13,212 bases of DNA from Thermohalobaculum sp039185235 (GTDB taxonomy: Bacteria; Pseudomonadota; Alphaproteobacteria; Rhodobacterales; Rhodobacteraceae). The translations under genes and the position numbers were made by a program. Positions 1-6,656 of the stretch are shown here, piece after piece. Numbering within the stretch: position 1 is the first letter of the stretch; the number at the start of each line of letters is the position of its first letter. Where the stretch lies: assembly GCA_039185235.1 (NCBI GenBank), contig JBCDAS010000095.1, forward strand, positions 1-13,212, given 5' to 3'. The notes under the pieces were generated by a model. It made no database searches, was not told where the DNA came from, and saw only the letters and a list, made by a program, of their open reading frames with translations.

Positions 1-673
1 GGTTGATGACCATGCCGGCGACGCCGACATTGCCGCCCAGCTTGCGGAAGTATTCGACCGCGTTGCAGACGTTGTTGGCGACGTAGAGCGACTGCAGATC
101 GTTCGACCCGACGACGATCACCTTCTGGCACATGTCCCGCGCGATCGGCAGACCGAAGCCGCCGCAGACCACGTCGCCGAGGAAATCGAGCAGCACATAG
201 TCGAAGTCCCACTCGTGGAACCCGAGCTTTTCCAGCTGCTCGAAGCCGTGGATGATCCCGCGCCCGCCGCAGCCACGGCCGACCTCTGGTCCACCGAGCT
301 CCATGGCAAAGACCCCGTCGCGCTTGAAGCACACGTCCGAGATCGTTAGCTCCTCGCCCGCCAGCTTCTTCTTTGTCGAGGTCTCGATGATCGTCGGGCA
401 GGCCTTGCCGCCGAACAGCAGCGAGGTCGTGTCGGACTTTGGGTCACATCCGATCAGCAGCACCCGCTTGCCCTGTTGGGCCATCATGTAGCTGAGGTTC
501 GACAATGTGAAAGACTTGCCGATCCCACCCTTGCCATAGATCGCAATCACCTGGGTCTCTTTCGTCACCGGGCCGGTATGAACCGGATCGGGTGCAATCG
601 CCGCTTCCGCGCGTAGCGTCACATCCTGCCCGGCTTCCAGTTTGAGCGGTTCCTGACCGTCCGCAGGGGTCAT
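1..673 (-). CDS. bchX: Chlorophyllide a reductase iron protein BchX (3' end cut by window)
   Basis: This is the ATP-dependent electron-donor subunit of chlorophyllide a reductase. A BchX dimer passes electrons to BchY/BchZ, which reduce ring B on the way to bacteriochlorophyll a. The 224 visible codons show a NifH/BchL-type fold: P-loop GKGGIGKS at residues 47-54, GCDPKSD at about 75-81, and the two [4Fe-4S] ligand cysteines in GRGCGGRG (C135) and DVVCGGFG (C170). The extended N-terminus of about 40 residues before the P-loop fits BchX rather than BchL or NifH. The ATG at 673 overlaps the bchC stop as ATGA, implying translational coupling. The C-terminus lies beyond position 1, presumably followed by bchY and bchZ. 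Identification is by motif and context and is secure. Confidence 0.96.
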   Translation of the reverse strand, partial: MTPADGQEPLKLEAGQDVTLRAEAAIAPDPVHTGPVTKETQVIAIYGKGGIGKSFTLSNLSYMMAQQGKRVLLIGCDPKSDTTSLLFGGKACPTIIETSTKKKLAGEELTISDVCFKRDGVFAMELGGPEVGRGCGGRGIIHGFEQLEKLGFHEWDFDYVLLDFLGDVVCGGFGLPIARDMCQKVIVVGSNDLQSLYVANNVCNAVEYFRKLGGNVGVAGMVIN

Positions 674-1602
674 GAGAAGCTCCTCCAGTCGAGTATCATC
701 TTGAGGCAGGCCGGGTCTTCGAACGCGGTGCGATAGGCAGTCTCTGCCTCCTGCGGTTGAGCGCGATGCGTGATCAACCCGCTCAGATCCAAGCGCCCGT
801 CCGCGACCATGCGGGTAACGGCGGCCATATCGTCCGGCTTCCACTCAGCAGCGATACGCATCCGAGCTTCGCGCATAAACGCGGTCGGAAAGTCAAAGCT
901 CAACCGGTCTGCGTAGAAGCCTGCGAGCGTGACTTCGCCGCCAGGCTGCAGATGCGAGAAAAGCGTATCCAGAATGCCCGCATCGCCGCTGACATCCATG
1001 ATGGCAGCATAGTCTTTGCGATCGTCCTCAACCGGGTCGATCACCTGATAGCCGTGCGCACCGCCGTGGCGATCTGGGTTCGTCTCCCAAACCAGCGGCG
1101 CGTGACCCATCTCGGTGGCAATCCGCGCGATCAGTCGGCCCAGAACACCATGGCCGACAATAACCTCTGGCAGCTTTTCCGAACCCGCGAGCGCATGGCG
1201 GGCTGTTGCGGCAAGGGCGAGCAAAACGCCTTGCTCGCCCAAACCGTCGGGCAGGGCGTGCAACCGATGGGCAGGGACGACCAATTGCGAGGCTGCACCG
1301 CCAAAGAGCCCTCGCGCCTCGGTAAAGCATTGCGCACCGGGCACAAAAACCGATGTGCCAACCGGCAAATCCGCTGTGGTTGTGGCGACAACCTCGCCGA
1401 TTGTCTCGTAGCCAGGGACCAGAGGATAGCCCATGCCTGGGAAGGGAGGCATCTCGCCCGACCAGAGCAGACGCTCCGTGCCGGTACTGATTCCACTTTG
1501 ACGGACCGAGACGACAACATCGCCTTCTGTGGGCTCAACCAAGGAAAGAGCACGGAATTTCAGTGCCTTCGGCTGCTCCATCAGTATGGCATGTGCCTTC
1601 AT
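670..1602 (-). CDS. bchC: 3-hydroxyethyl bacteriochlorophyllide a dehydrogenase BchC
   Basis: This enzyme oxidises the C3 1-hydroxyethyl group to the 3-acetyl group of bacteriochlorophyllide a, using NAD. The 310-residue protein belongs to the medium-chain (alcohol dehydrogenase-like) family: a GroES-like N-terminal half with PLVPGYETIGEV at about 60-71, then a Rossmann segment VIVGHGVLGR at 147-156. I chose the ATG at 1602 (MKAHAILM) because GGGGGAG stands just upstream. A longer reading frame from 1650 would start inside the promoter and operator. bchC is first in the unit bchC-bchX and overlaps bchX by ATGA. An operator and sigma70-like promoter lie 40-75 bp upstream. The location between crtF and bchX is the standard PGC arrangement. 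Confidence 0.95.
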   Translation of the reverse strand: MKAHAILMEQPKALKFRALSLVEPTEGDVVVSVRQSGISTGTERLLWSGEMPPFPGMGYPLVPGYETIGEVVATTTADLPVGTSVFVPGAQCFTEARGLFGGAASQLVVPAHRLHALPDGLGEQGVLLALAATARHALAGSEKLPEVIVGHGVLGRLIARIATEMGHAPLVWETNPDRHGGAHGYQVIDPVEDDRKDYAAIMDVSGDAGILDTLFSHLQPGGEVTLAGFYADRLSFDFPTAFMREARMRIAAEWKPDDMAAVTRMVADGRLDLSGLITHRAQPQEAETAYRTAFEDPACLKMILDWRSFS

Positions 1603-1644
1603 AGATCTCCCCCAGCCGCCCTTTTCTTGGGATTTCAGCCGTAG

Positions 1645-1662
1645 TGTCACTTTAACTAGACA
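1645..1662. promoter_or_regulatory. PpsR/CrtJ-type operator upstream of bchC
   Basis: TGTCACTTTAACTAGACA fits the TGT-N12-ACA consensus bound by the aerobic repressor PpsR/CrtJ in purple bacteria. A second TGTCA half-site begins at 1671, leaving exactly 8 bp after this palindrome. Its partner arm (AAGGT at 1684-1688) is degenerate. Paired sites about 8 bp apart, overlapping the bchC promoter, are known from Rhodobacter capsulatus. The regulator gene itself is not in the window. Confidence 0.8.
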
Positions 1663-1676
1663 CTATGCCATGTCAA
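1649..1676 (-). promoter_or_regulatory. Predicted sigma70-type promoter of bchC
   Basis: Read on the minus strand, a perfect -35 box TTGACA (1676-1671) is followed after 16 bp by TAAAGT (1654-1649), a 4 of 6 match to the -10 consensus. It stands about 45 bp upstream of the bchC ATG, in the crtF-bchC gap. The -10 box lies inside the TGT-N12-ACA operator at 1645-1662. The -35 box shares bases with an isolated TGTCA half-site at 1671-1675. This overlap suits repression by PpsR/CrtJ. The promoter itself is predicted from sequence only. Confidence 0.6.
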
Positions 1677-1702
1677 CTTTGCGAAGGTAGCGGACTTAAA
1701 AC

Positions 1703-2884
1703 TTACGGATTGTGCTGTTTTATTGCGCGTGCGGTCACAACGCGGACCAGCATCGGTTTGGCGGTCCGTTTGATTTCGATGGCGCCGAACCCGGTTTCGG
1801 ACAGCAGCTCTTGTAACCGTTCGGGCTTGCGCGCCCGGCCACCACGCATCGCCAATAGGTAGAATCCAAAATAGGCGGCGCCGACCCGGGCCTCTCCGCC
1901 ATCGCCATCCATGGGTTCCGCGATGATCAGAGTGCCGTTCTCGGGCAAAATCGCACGAATCTGGCTGAGCAGCGCCCGCACCGTGTCATCGTCGTGATCA
2001 TAGAGCACCCGGATCAGAGAGACCGTGTCGAACCCCTCTGGCAGCCCGCCGTCTTTGAAGTCACCGCCTATGGTGGTGATTCTATCTGCTTGGCCCGCGG
2101 CCTTTGCCCGCTCAGCCGCAAGGGCTGCGACGGGAGGCAGATCATAGAGACCCAACCGGGTGCGCCGCGACCGCTCGGCGGCGCGAATGACAAATGCCCC
2201 CTCGCCGCCGCCGACATCCAAGAGATTGTCGATCCGCTCAATTCGGATCGCGTCGAGGATGTCGTCTGACAGCATCCGTTGTGAGGCGGCCATCAGGGCG
2301 GAGTATTCGGTCACCTGTTCGGCGCTTAGTCTGGCAGAGTTGCCGTCCTGCGCGTAGGTCCAATAGCGATGCAATGCAGCCTCGCGCCCCTGACTGCGCA
2401 GAAGCGCAGTGGGATCGCGCATATCCTGATACAAGAGCCGGTGATGGCGGATCATCTCGGCCAGGCCAGGCGTTCCATTCACCGCCGCGCCGAGCTGCCC
2501 AAGCCCCCAGCGCCCCTTGCTGCGGTGACCGACCAACCGCAAGGCTTCGGCTGCGAGCAAGAGCCGCTCCATCTCGGGTTCTGGCAGATTTGCCTCCGCC
2601 GCCAGCGTCGCCAGCTCCGCAGGCCCGTTGGAGAGGCGGTTGAACAGATCCAATTCAACACAGGCGTCCAGGATCTGCGAATAGACGAACCCAGCGGTCA
2701 GATCGAACAGCGCGCTCGCCTCTGATCGCACGATGGGCCGGGTCAGAAAGAAGCGGGAGGCAAAGCGCTGAAACCTTGGCCACGCGATCAACCTATCCCG
2801 CCAGGATAAGACCCTATCTGTTAGGCTGAGGTTCTTAGGCTTAGGAGGACGCGGCGCGTCGGGGGCGCCGCCTGCATCAGGCAA
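1703..2884 (-). CDS. crtF: Hydroxyneurosporene / demethylspheroidene O-methyltransferase CrtF
   Basis: CrtF transfers a methyl group from S-adenosylmethionine to the C1 hydroxyl of acyclic carotenoids, giving the methoxy group of spheroidene. The 393-residue protein has a helical, dimerisation-type N-terminal half (FDLTAGFVYSQILDACVELDLF at about 60-81) and a class I methyltransferase domain with the SAM loop LLDVGGGEGAF at 221-231, plus DLP at 248-250 and IAEPMDG at 321-327. The reading frame has no ATG near its beginning. The best start is TTG at 2884, which overlaps the crtE end by 8 nt and gives the expected length for the family. No strong Shine-Dalgarno sequence precedes it, so coupled translation after crtE is likely. 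It lies downstream of crtE and upstream of bchC, as in Rhodobacter. Confidence 0.92.
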   Translation of the reverse strand: MPDAGGAPDAPRPPKPKNLSLTDRVLSWRDRLIAWPRFQRFASRFFLTRPIVRSEASALFDLTAGFVYSQILDACVELDLFNRLSNGPAELATLAAEANLPEPEMERLLLAAEALRLVGHRSKGRWGLGQLGAAVNGTPGLAEMIRHHRLLYQDMRDPTALLRSQGREAALHRYWTYAQDGNSARLSAEQVTEYSALMAASQRMLSDDILDAIRIERIDNLLDVGGGEGAFVIRAAERSRRTRLGLYDLPPVAALAAERAKAAGQADRITTIGGDFKDGGLPEGFDTVSLIRVLYDHDDDTVRALLSQIRAILPENGTLIIAEPMDGDGGEARVGAAYFGFYLLAMRGGRARKPERLQELLSETGFGAIEIKRTAKPMLVRVVTARAIKQHNP

Positions 2885-3743
2885 CGGCTTCGAGGCGCTT
2901 GGGCATCAGGCGTTTTGCTTCAGCCAGCACCAATCCTTTGAGTTCGTCTTCGCCAGGGCAATCCGGGATCGAGGCCAGCGCCTCGGCAACCAAGCCCTTG
3001 AGCTTTCCAACCGCGCCATGCACGCCTAACTCATGGACAGCATTTGGCCGGTGATGAATGGCATCTTGGCCGACAGGCTTGCCCAGTTCGGCCGCATCTG
3101 ACACCGCATCGCGAAGATCGTCAGCGACTTGATATGCGGCGCCCAGGGCATCGCCCAGTCCGCGCCAGGTGTTCGGGTCCGCACCCGCCGAGGTCGCTCC
3201 GAGAACGCAGGCCGCCGTGAACAGCGCGCCGGTTTTGGCCTTTTGATAGCTGTCGATATCAACCGAGGCCTCACTTTCCCAAGCTTGGCCCGCGCAGATC
3301 CCATTCGGCATGCCAACACAGCGTCCAAGTGTGAGGACCAGAGGCGCCAGCCGCTCTGGCGCTTCGGCCACGGCCCGGCCCAGGGTTTCAAAAGCCAGGA
3401 CGATGAGGGCATCACCGGTCAAAACAGCGATTTCCTCGCCATAGAGCTTATGCACCGTCGTCTTACCTCGGCGGATATCGGCATCATCAAAGCTCGGGAG
3501 GTCGTCATGGACCAACGAGGCACAATGCATCATCTCGAGTGCTGCCGCAGAGGCATCGGTCAGACCTGGAGCATCTTCGTTGCATGCATAAGCGACCGCC
3601 AGTGTCAGCCGTGGGCGCACCCAAGCCCCCCCTGGCAACAGCGCATGGCGCATGGCAGCGGCAAGTTTCGGCGGCGCGCCATTGCCCGAAGCTTGGGTCA
3701 GCGCGCGCTCAAGCGCCACTTCGATCCGTTTTCTGGCATCCAT
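2877..3743 (-). CDS. crtE: Geranylgeranyl diphosphate synthase CrtE
   Basis: This enzyme condenses isopentenyl diphosphate with allylic diphosphates to make GGPP, the precursor of phytoene and also of the phytyl/geranylgeranyl tail of bacteriochlorophyll. The 288-residue all-helical protein carries both Asp-rich Mg-binding motifs of trans-prenyltransferases: HDDLPSFDD (D80, D81, D86) and DDLRD (D208, D209, D212). It also has GQAWESE at about 152-158. The start at 3743 is preceded by GGGGAGG. The usual GGKRxRP motif reads GGAWVRP here, a modest deviation. It is first in the minus-strand crtE-crtF unit and diverges from crtD across a shared spacer with two PpsR-type operators. Confidence 0.94.
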   Translation of the reverse strand: MDARKRIEVALERALTQASGNGAPPKLAAAMRHALLPGGAWVRPRLTLAVAYACNEDAPGLTDASAAALEMMHCASLVHDDLPSFDDADIRRGKTTVHKLYGEEIAVLTGDALIVLAFETLGRAVAEAPERLAPLVLTLGRCVGMPNGICAGQAWESEASVDIDSYQKAKTGALFTAACVLGATSAGADPNTWRGLGDALGAAYQVADDLRDAVSDAAELGKPVGQDAIHHRPNAVHELGVHGAVGKLKGLVAEALASIPDCPGEDELKGLVLAEAKRLMPKRLEAVA

Positions 3744-3770
3744 TGTTGCCTCCCCGACATCTTATGGGTG

Positions 3771-3788
3771 TGTCAGTTTTAATTGACA
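3771..3788. promoter_or_regulatory. PpsR/CrtJ-type operator in the crtE-crtD spacer (site 1)
   Basis: TGTCAGTTTTAATTGACA is a perfect TGTCA-N8-TGACA inverted repeat matching TGT-N12-ACA. It lies 27 bp upstream of the crtE start and about 115 bp upstream of crtD. Its right arm forms a TTGACA (3783-3788) that could be a -35 box for crtD, though no good -10 follows at 16-18 bp. A second match lies 7 bp further on, so cooperative binding controlling both directions is likely. Confidence 0.82.
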
Positions 3789-3795
3789 TAGTGAC

Positions 3796-3813
3796 TGTTG
3801 GAAACTCTGGACA
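3796..3813. promoter_or_regulatory. PpsR/CrtJ-type operator in the crtE-crtD spacer (site 2)
   Basis: TGTTGGAAACTCTGGACA matches the TGT-N12-ACA core, but its inner bases are less symmetric than in site 1 (TGTTG against GGACA). It begins 25 bp downstream of the start of site 1, placing the two sites on roughly similar faces of the helix. It is probably the weaker partner of a cooperative pair. Confidence 0.6.
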
Positions 3814-3902
3814 TACGATATGAAACTGTCAATGACGCGCGAGTTTCGCTCCGCCACTGTTGCGGAAACCGCAAAAGCGCGAGAATACGCCTTGGGGAGG
3901 GC

Positions 3903-5462
3903 ATGGAGAAAGCGCCGGTTATCATCGTTGGTGCAGGGATTGGCGGTCTCGCGGCTGCGATAGCGCTCGCGGCACGTGGCGTTTCCGTGAAAGTCCTCGA
4001 ACGCGCCAGCGGCCCCGGCGGAAAAATGCGCCAATTAGAGGTCGGCGAGCGCCTTTTGGATGCCGGGCCCACGGTTTTCACCATGCGCTGGATCTTCGAG
4101 GCCCTATTCGAAGAGGCGGGCGAAGAGTTGGCCCATTGGTTGCCACTCACCCGGGCTGAAATCCTTGCCCGCCATGCTTGGGACGGGGATGCGCAGACCT
4201 TTGATCTCTACGCGGATGCGGATCGGACCGAAGCGGCGGTGGAAGCCTTCGCGGGCAGCGATGAACTCCATCGGTTCCGCGCCTTTCGGGCCGAGGCGCG
4301 GGAACTGTTCCAGGCGATGAACACGCGCTTTATCGAAGCACCCCAGGCCGGTCCCATCGAGATGACCCGCCGGTTCCCGCCTCAGCTGATCGCGCGGCTG
4401 ATGATGATGAACCCGGCCGCGACCCTCTGGAGCCGTTTGGGGCGCTACTTCCATGATCCTCGCCTGCGCCAGTTATATGCGCGCTATGCGACCTATTGTG
4501 GGTCCTCACCCTATCAAGCGCCCGGGCTTTTGGCTTTGGTCGCGCATGTCGAGCAGGAAGGCGTCTGGCTGGTGGGCGGCGGGATGCATGCCTTGGCTCA
4601 GACCCTGGTCGCGCTTGGCAAAACCCTGGGCGTTGAGTACCAATTTGATCAACATGTCCAGGAAGTCACGGTTGCGAATGGTCGGGTGGTGGGCGTGCAA
4701 GCCGATGGGTTTCACCCTGCTGCTGCGGTTCTCTTCAATGGTGATGTGGCCGCACTTGGCGAGGGTCATCTCGGCCAAGCGGTCCAATCCGCTGTGGATC
4801 GGGTGCCGCAGAGCTCACGTTCCCTATCCGCATTGGTTTGGAGCATGGTGGCGCGGACCGATGGCCTGCCGCTCTCACGCCACACGGTCTTCTTTGCCAA
4901 GACGTACCAGCCAGAGTTCGAAGCGATCTTTAGACATGACCGCTTGCCGGAGACACCCACCGTCTATGTTTGCGCGCAAGACCGAGATGCCGCGGATGGC
5001 CCGCGGCCAACAGGGGTCGAGCGTCTGCATATCCATATCAATGCGCCAGCCAATGGCGACCGAAGACCGCTTACCCAACAGGAGATTGACCAATGCACCG
5101 AGCAGAGCATCGCCCTGATGAGCCGCGCGGGGCTCAGACTGTTGCACGATCCGACACTGACCCGGATCACAACACCGGCAGAGTTCGATCGACTGTTTCC
5201 GGGAACGGGGGGCGCGCTTTACGGGCGGGCGAATCATGGACCAATGGCCAGCTTCAAGCGGATGGGCAGCCAGACGCGCCTGCCGGGCCTCTATCTGGCG
5301 GGGGGGAGCGTGCATCCGGGGCCGGGCGTGCCAATGGCGGCGATGTCGGGTCGGCTGGCGGCAGCAAGGATCCTCGAAGACCTGAATATCGCGGCCCGGG
5401 CCCGCGGTTCGACCAGAGCGTTCCACCGGGCGGCTACCTCTGGTGGTATCTCGACGGGCTGA
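3903..5462 (+). CDS. crtD: Hydroxyneurosporene (methoxyneurosporene) desaturase CrtD
   Basis: CrtD is an FAD-containing, phytoene-desaturase-family enzyme that introduces the C3,4 double bond into hydroxylated or methoxylated neurosporene in spheroidene synthesis. The protein starts MEKAPVIIVGAGIGGLAAAI (dinucleotide fold at 6-20) and carries the family C-terminal FAD motif AGGSVHPGPGVPMAAMSGR at about 467-485. I chose the ATG at 3903 because GGGGAGG precedes it, though only about 2 nt away, and because an in-frame ATG at 3798 lies inside operator site 2. The conserved family end is reached near residue 494. A further tail of about 25 residues reads through crtC N-terminal coding DNA in another frame, to a stop at 5460-5462. 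A TGA in the +1 frame sits at 5383-5385, where the family would normally stop. Confidence 0.93.
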   Translation: MEKAPVIIVGAGIGGLAAAIALAARGVSVKVLERASGPGGKMRQLEVGERLLDAGPTVFTMRWIFEALFEEAGEELAHWLPLTRAEILARHAWDGDAQTFDLYADADRTEAAVEAFAGSDELHRFRAFRAEARELFQAMNTRFIEAPQAGPIEMTRRFPPQLIARLMMMNPAATLWSRLGRYFHDPRLRQLYARYATYCGSSPYQAPGLLALVAHVEQEGVWLVGGGMHALAQTLVALGKTLGVEYQFDQHVQEVTVANGRVVGVQADGFHPAAAVLFNGDVAALGEGHLGQAVQSAVDRVPQSSRSLSALVWSMVARTDGLPLSRHTVFFAKTYQPEFEAIFRHDRLPETPTVYVCAQDRDAADGPRPTGVERLHIHINAPANGDRRPLTQQEIDQCTEQSIALMSRAGLRLLHDPTLTRITTPAEFDRLFPGTGGALYGRANHGPMASFKRMGSQTRLPGLYLAGGSVHPGPGVPMAAMSGRLAAARILEDLNIAARARGSTRAFHRAATSGGISTG

Positions 5463-6316
5463 GCAGCGACGGCCGGTTCGGGATCTCGATCATCTGCTTC
5501 GTAGGCTCGGTCTTCTCACCCTATTACTATTGGGCGGGGCGGGATGATCCGGAGAATCATGTCTGCATCAATGTCGCGCTTTACGGGCCGCATTCGAACC
5601 GTTGGACGATGACCGAGCGGGGACGCTCGGCACTTTGGCGCAATGCGGAGCATTTTGCAGTGGGTCAAAGCCATATGCATTGGGATGGGAGTGAACTAAC
5701 GCTCGATCTGGTTGAGCGGGCCGTGCCGCATCTGACGCCTGTGCGTGGCCGGATCCGGCTGATCCCCGATCAGTTAACCGAGCGCCCGCATACTCTGGCG
5801 CCGAAGCATTATTGGTGGCCCCATGCGCCAAGCGCGCGGATCGAAGTGGATCTTGAGCGGCCGGATCTGAGCTGGCAGGGGGACGGCTATCTCGATCAGA
5901 ACTGGGGGGATGAGCCAATTGAGGATGGCTTCTCTCGCTGGGATTGGCTGCGGGCCGAGGGGATGTCAGGCGGCGCGGGGGCGGTGCTCTATGCCGGAGA
6001 GCGGCGCAATGGGTCCCCATTTGCACTGGGGATGCGGTTTCCTGGGGATGGGTCCTGCGAGGAAATCGAAGTCCCGCCGACCAGAGGTTTGAAGCCTGGG
6101 TTCTGGGGGGTGGGCCGGTCGATCCCGGTCGCAACTGAGGCTGAGCCGAAGATCCTGAAGACCTTTGAGGACTCGCCCTTTTACATGCGATCGCATGTCG
6201 AGACTGAGATTGGCGGCGAGGCGGTTCATGCAATGCATGAAAGCTTGGATCTCGACCGGTTTTCCAGCCGGGTCGTGAAGCTTATGCTGCCGTTCCGGAT
6301 GCCGCGCATTCGGTGA
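5408..6316 (+). CDS. crtC: Acyclic carotenoid 1,2-hydratase CrtC (start codon not identifiable)
   Basis: CrtC adds water across the C1,2 double bond of neurosporene or lycopene, making the 1-hydroxy carotenoid used by CrtD and CrtF. The conserved family region begins at FDQSVPPGGYLWWYLDGL (5408) and runs through CFVGSVFSPYYYWAGRDDPENH, HYWWPHAPSARIEVDL and GYLDQNWGDEPIEDGFSRWDW to VKLMLPFRMPRIR, about 302 residues, so the catalytic domain is complete. No ATG, GTG or TTG occurs in frame between 5096 and the ATG at 5609, which would delete the conserved N-terminus. The ATG at 5093 would overlap crtD by 370 nt and add a non-family peptide. The coordinate given is where homology starts, not a start codon. 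The overlap with crtD is at least 55 nt. Confidence 0.85.
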   Translation, partial: FDQSVPPGGYLWWYLDGLSSDGRFGISIICFVGSVFSPYYYWAGRDDPENHVCINVALYGPHSNRWTMTERGRSALWRNAEHFAVGQSHMHWDGSELTLDLVERAVPHLTPVRGRIRLIPDQLTERPHTLAPKHYWWPHAPSARIEVDLERPDLSWQGDGYLDQNWGDEPIEDGFSRWDWLRAEGMSGGAGAVLYAGERRNGSPFALGMRFPGDGSCEEIEVPPTRGLKPGFWGVGRSIPVATEAEPKILKTFEDSPFYMRSHVETEIGGEAVHAMHESLDLDRFSSRVVKLMLPFRMPRIR

Positions 6317-6336
6317 GCCGGGGGGCATCCAGCGGC

Positions 6337-6349
6337 GCGCCTTCGGCGC
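6337..6349. terminator. Small GC hairpin between convergent crtC and the crtB unit
   Basis: GCGCC-TTC-GGCGC forms a 5-bp stem in the 65-bp gap between the crtC stop and the stop of the last small gene of the crtI-crtB unit. Surrounding G/C runs allow alternative longer pairings. There is no T-tract on either side, so intrinsic termination is doubtful. Position between convergent genes is the main argument. Confidence 0.3.
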
Positions 6350-6381
6350 CCCGACTGCCCACCCACCCGGCCATGCATTGG

Positions 6382-6516
6382 CTAGGTCTGTTCGTCCGAG
6401 TTCTTGCTGGCTTCCAGCTCCCGGCGCATCAGCCGGACTTGCCACCAGCAAAAAGCCATGATGCCGCCGAAAAAGATCAGCATCTCGAAGAAAACGATCG
6501 CTTGTAGGCCGGTCAT
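6382..6516 (-). CDS. Small single-pass membrane protein, 44 aa, paralogue of its upstream neighbour
   Basis: Function unknown. The 44-residue product begins MTGLQAIVFFEMLIFFGGIM, has one predicted transmembrane helix (about residues 4-25) containing Glu11 and Gly17-Gly18, then CWWQVRLMRRELEAS and a short polar tail. The positive-inside rule predicts an outside N-terminus and a cytoplasmic C-terminus. AAGGAGC stands 8 nt before the ATG. The start overlaps the stop of the preceding small gene as ATGA, so it is the last gene of the crtI-crtB-small-small unit. The motif WWQVRLMR is identical to the upstream small protein, but the codons for Q, V and the first R differ (CAA/GTC/CGG against CAG/GTA/AGG), which indicates selection on the protein. 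A longer in-frame start at 6588 was rejected because it lacks the ribosome site and overlaps the neighbour. Confidence 0.75.
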   Translation of the reverse strand: MTGLQAIVFFEMLIFFGGIMAFCWWQVRLMRRELEASKNSDEQT

Positions 6517-6656
6517 GAGTTTTGCTCCTTTTCGCGTTCCTGTCGTTCCCGTTCCAATCGGTCCTTGCGCATCAGCCTTACCTGCCACCAGGCGAAGCCA
6601 ATCAAACCACCTGCGAGTGCCAGTTCAATGAGGATATAGAGGTTTTCGGCTTTCAT
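6513..6656 (-). CDS. Small single-pass membrane protein, 47 aa, coupled to crtB
   Basis: Function unknown. The product begins MKAENLYILIELALAGGLIG, with one hydrophobic helix (about residues 6-24) containing Glu11 and Gly16-Gly17. It continues AWWQVRLMRKDRL and a highly charged tail rich in E, R and Q. The start ATG overlaps the crtB stop (ATATGA) and is preceded by AGAGGAG inside crtB. Its own stop overlaps the next small gene by ATGA. Topology by charge is N-out, C-in. In Rhodobacter the place downstream of crtB is taken by tspO/crtK, but this protein is far too small and has one helix, not five, so it is not TspO. It is clearly related to the 44-aa neighbour. Confidence 0.78.
   Translation of the reverse strand: MKAENLYILIELALAGGLIGFAWWQVRLMRKDRLERERQEREKEQNS

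Noticed and set aside
757..1644. Open frame of 295 codons on the plus strand opposite bchC
   Set aside because: It is the complement of a strongly conserved gene in high-GC DNA; its translation has no recognisable domain.
3798..3902. Longer crtD start at 3798
   Set aside because: The extra residues precede the dinucleotide-binding fold, the ATG lies in operator site 2, and the ribosome site is at 3894-3900.
5093..5407. Extension of crtC to the ATG at 5093
   Set aside because: It would overlap crtD by 370 nt and add about 105 residues rich in G, R and D that follow from crtD codons rather than a protein domain.
5568..6233. 221-codon minus-strand frame opposite crtC
   Set aside because: Low-complexity Pro/Ser/Arg-rich translation typical of an antisense frame in GC-rich DNA.
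6382..6656. tspO/crtK in its usual position
   Set aside because: Only two single-helix proteins of 47 and 44 residues are encoded here; TspO has about 160 residues and five helices.
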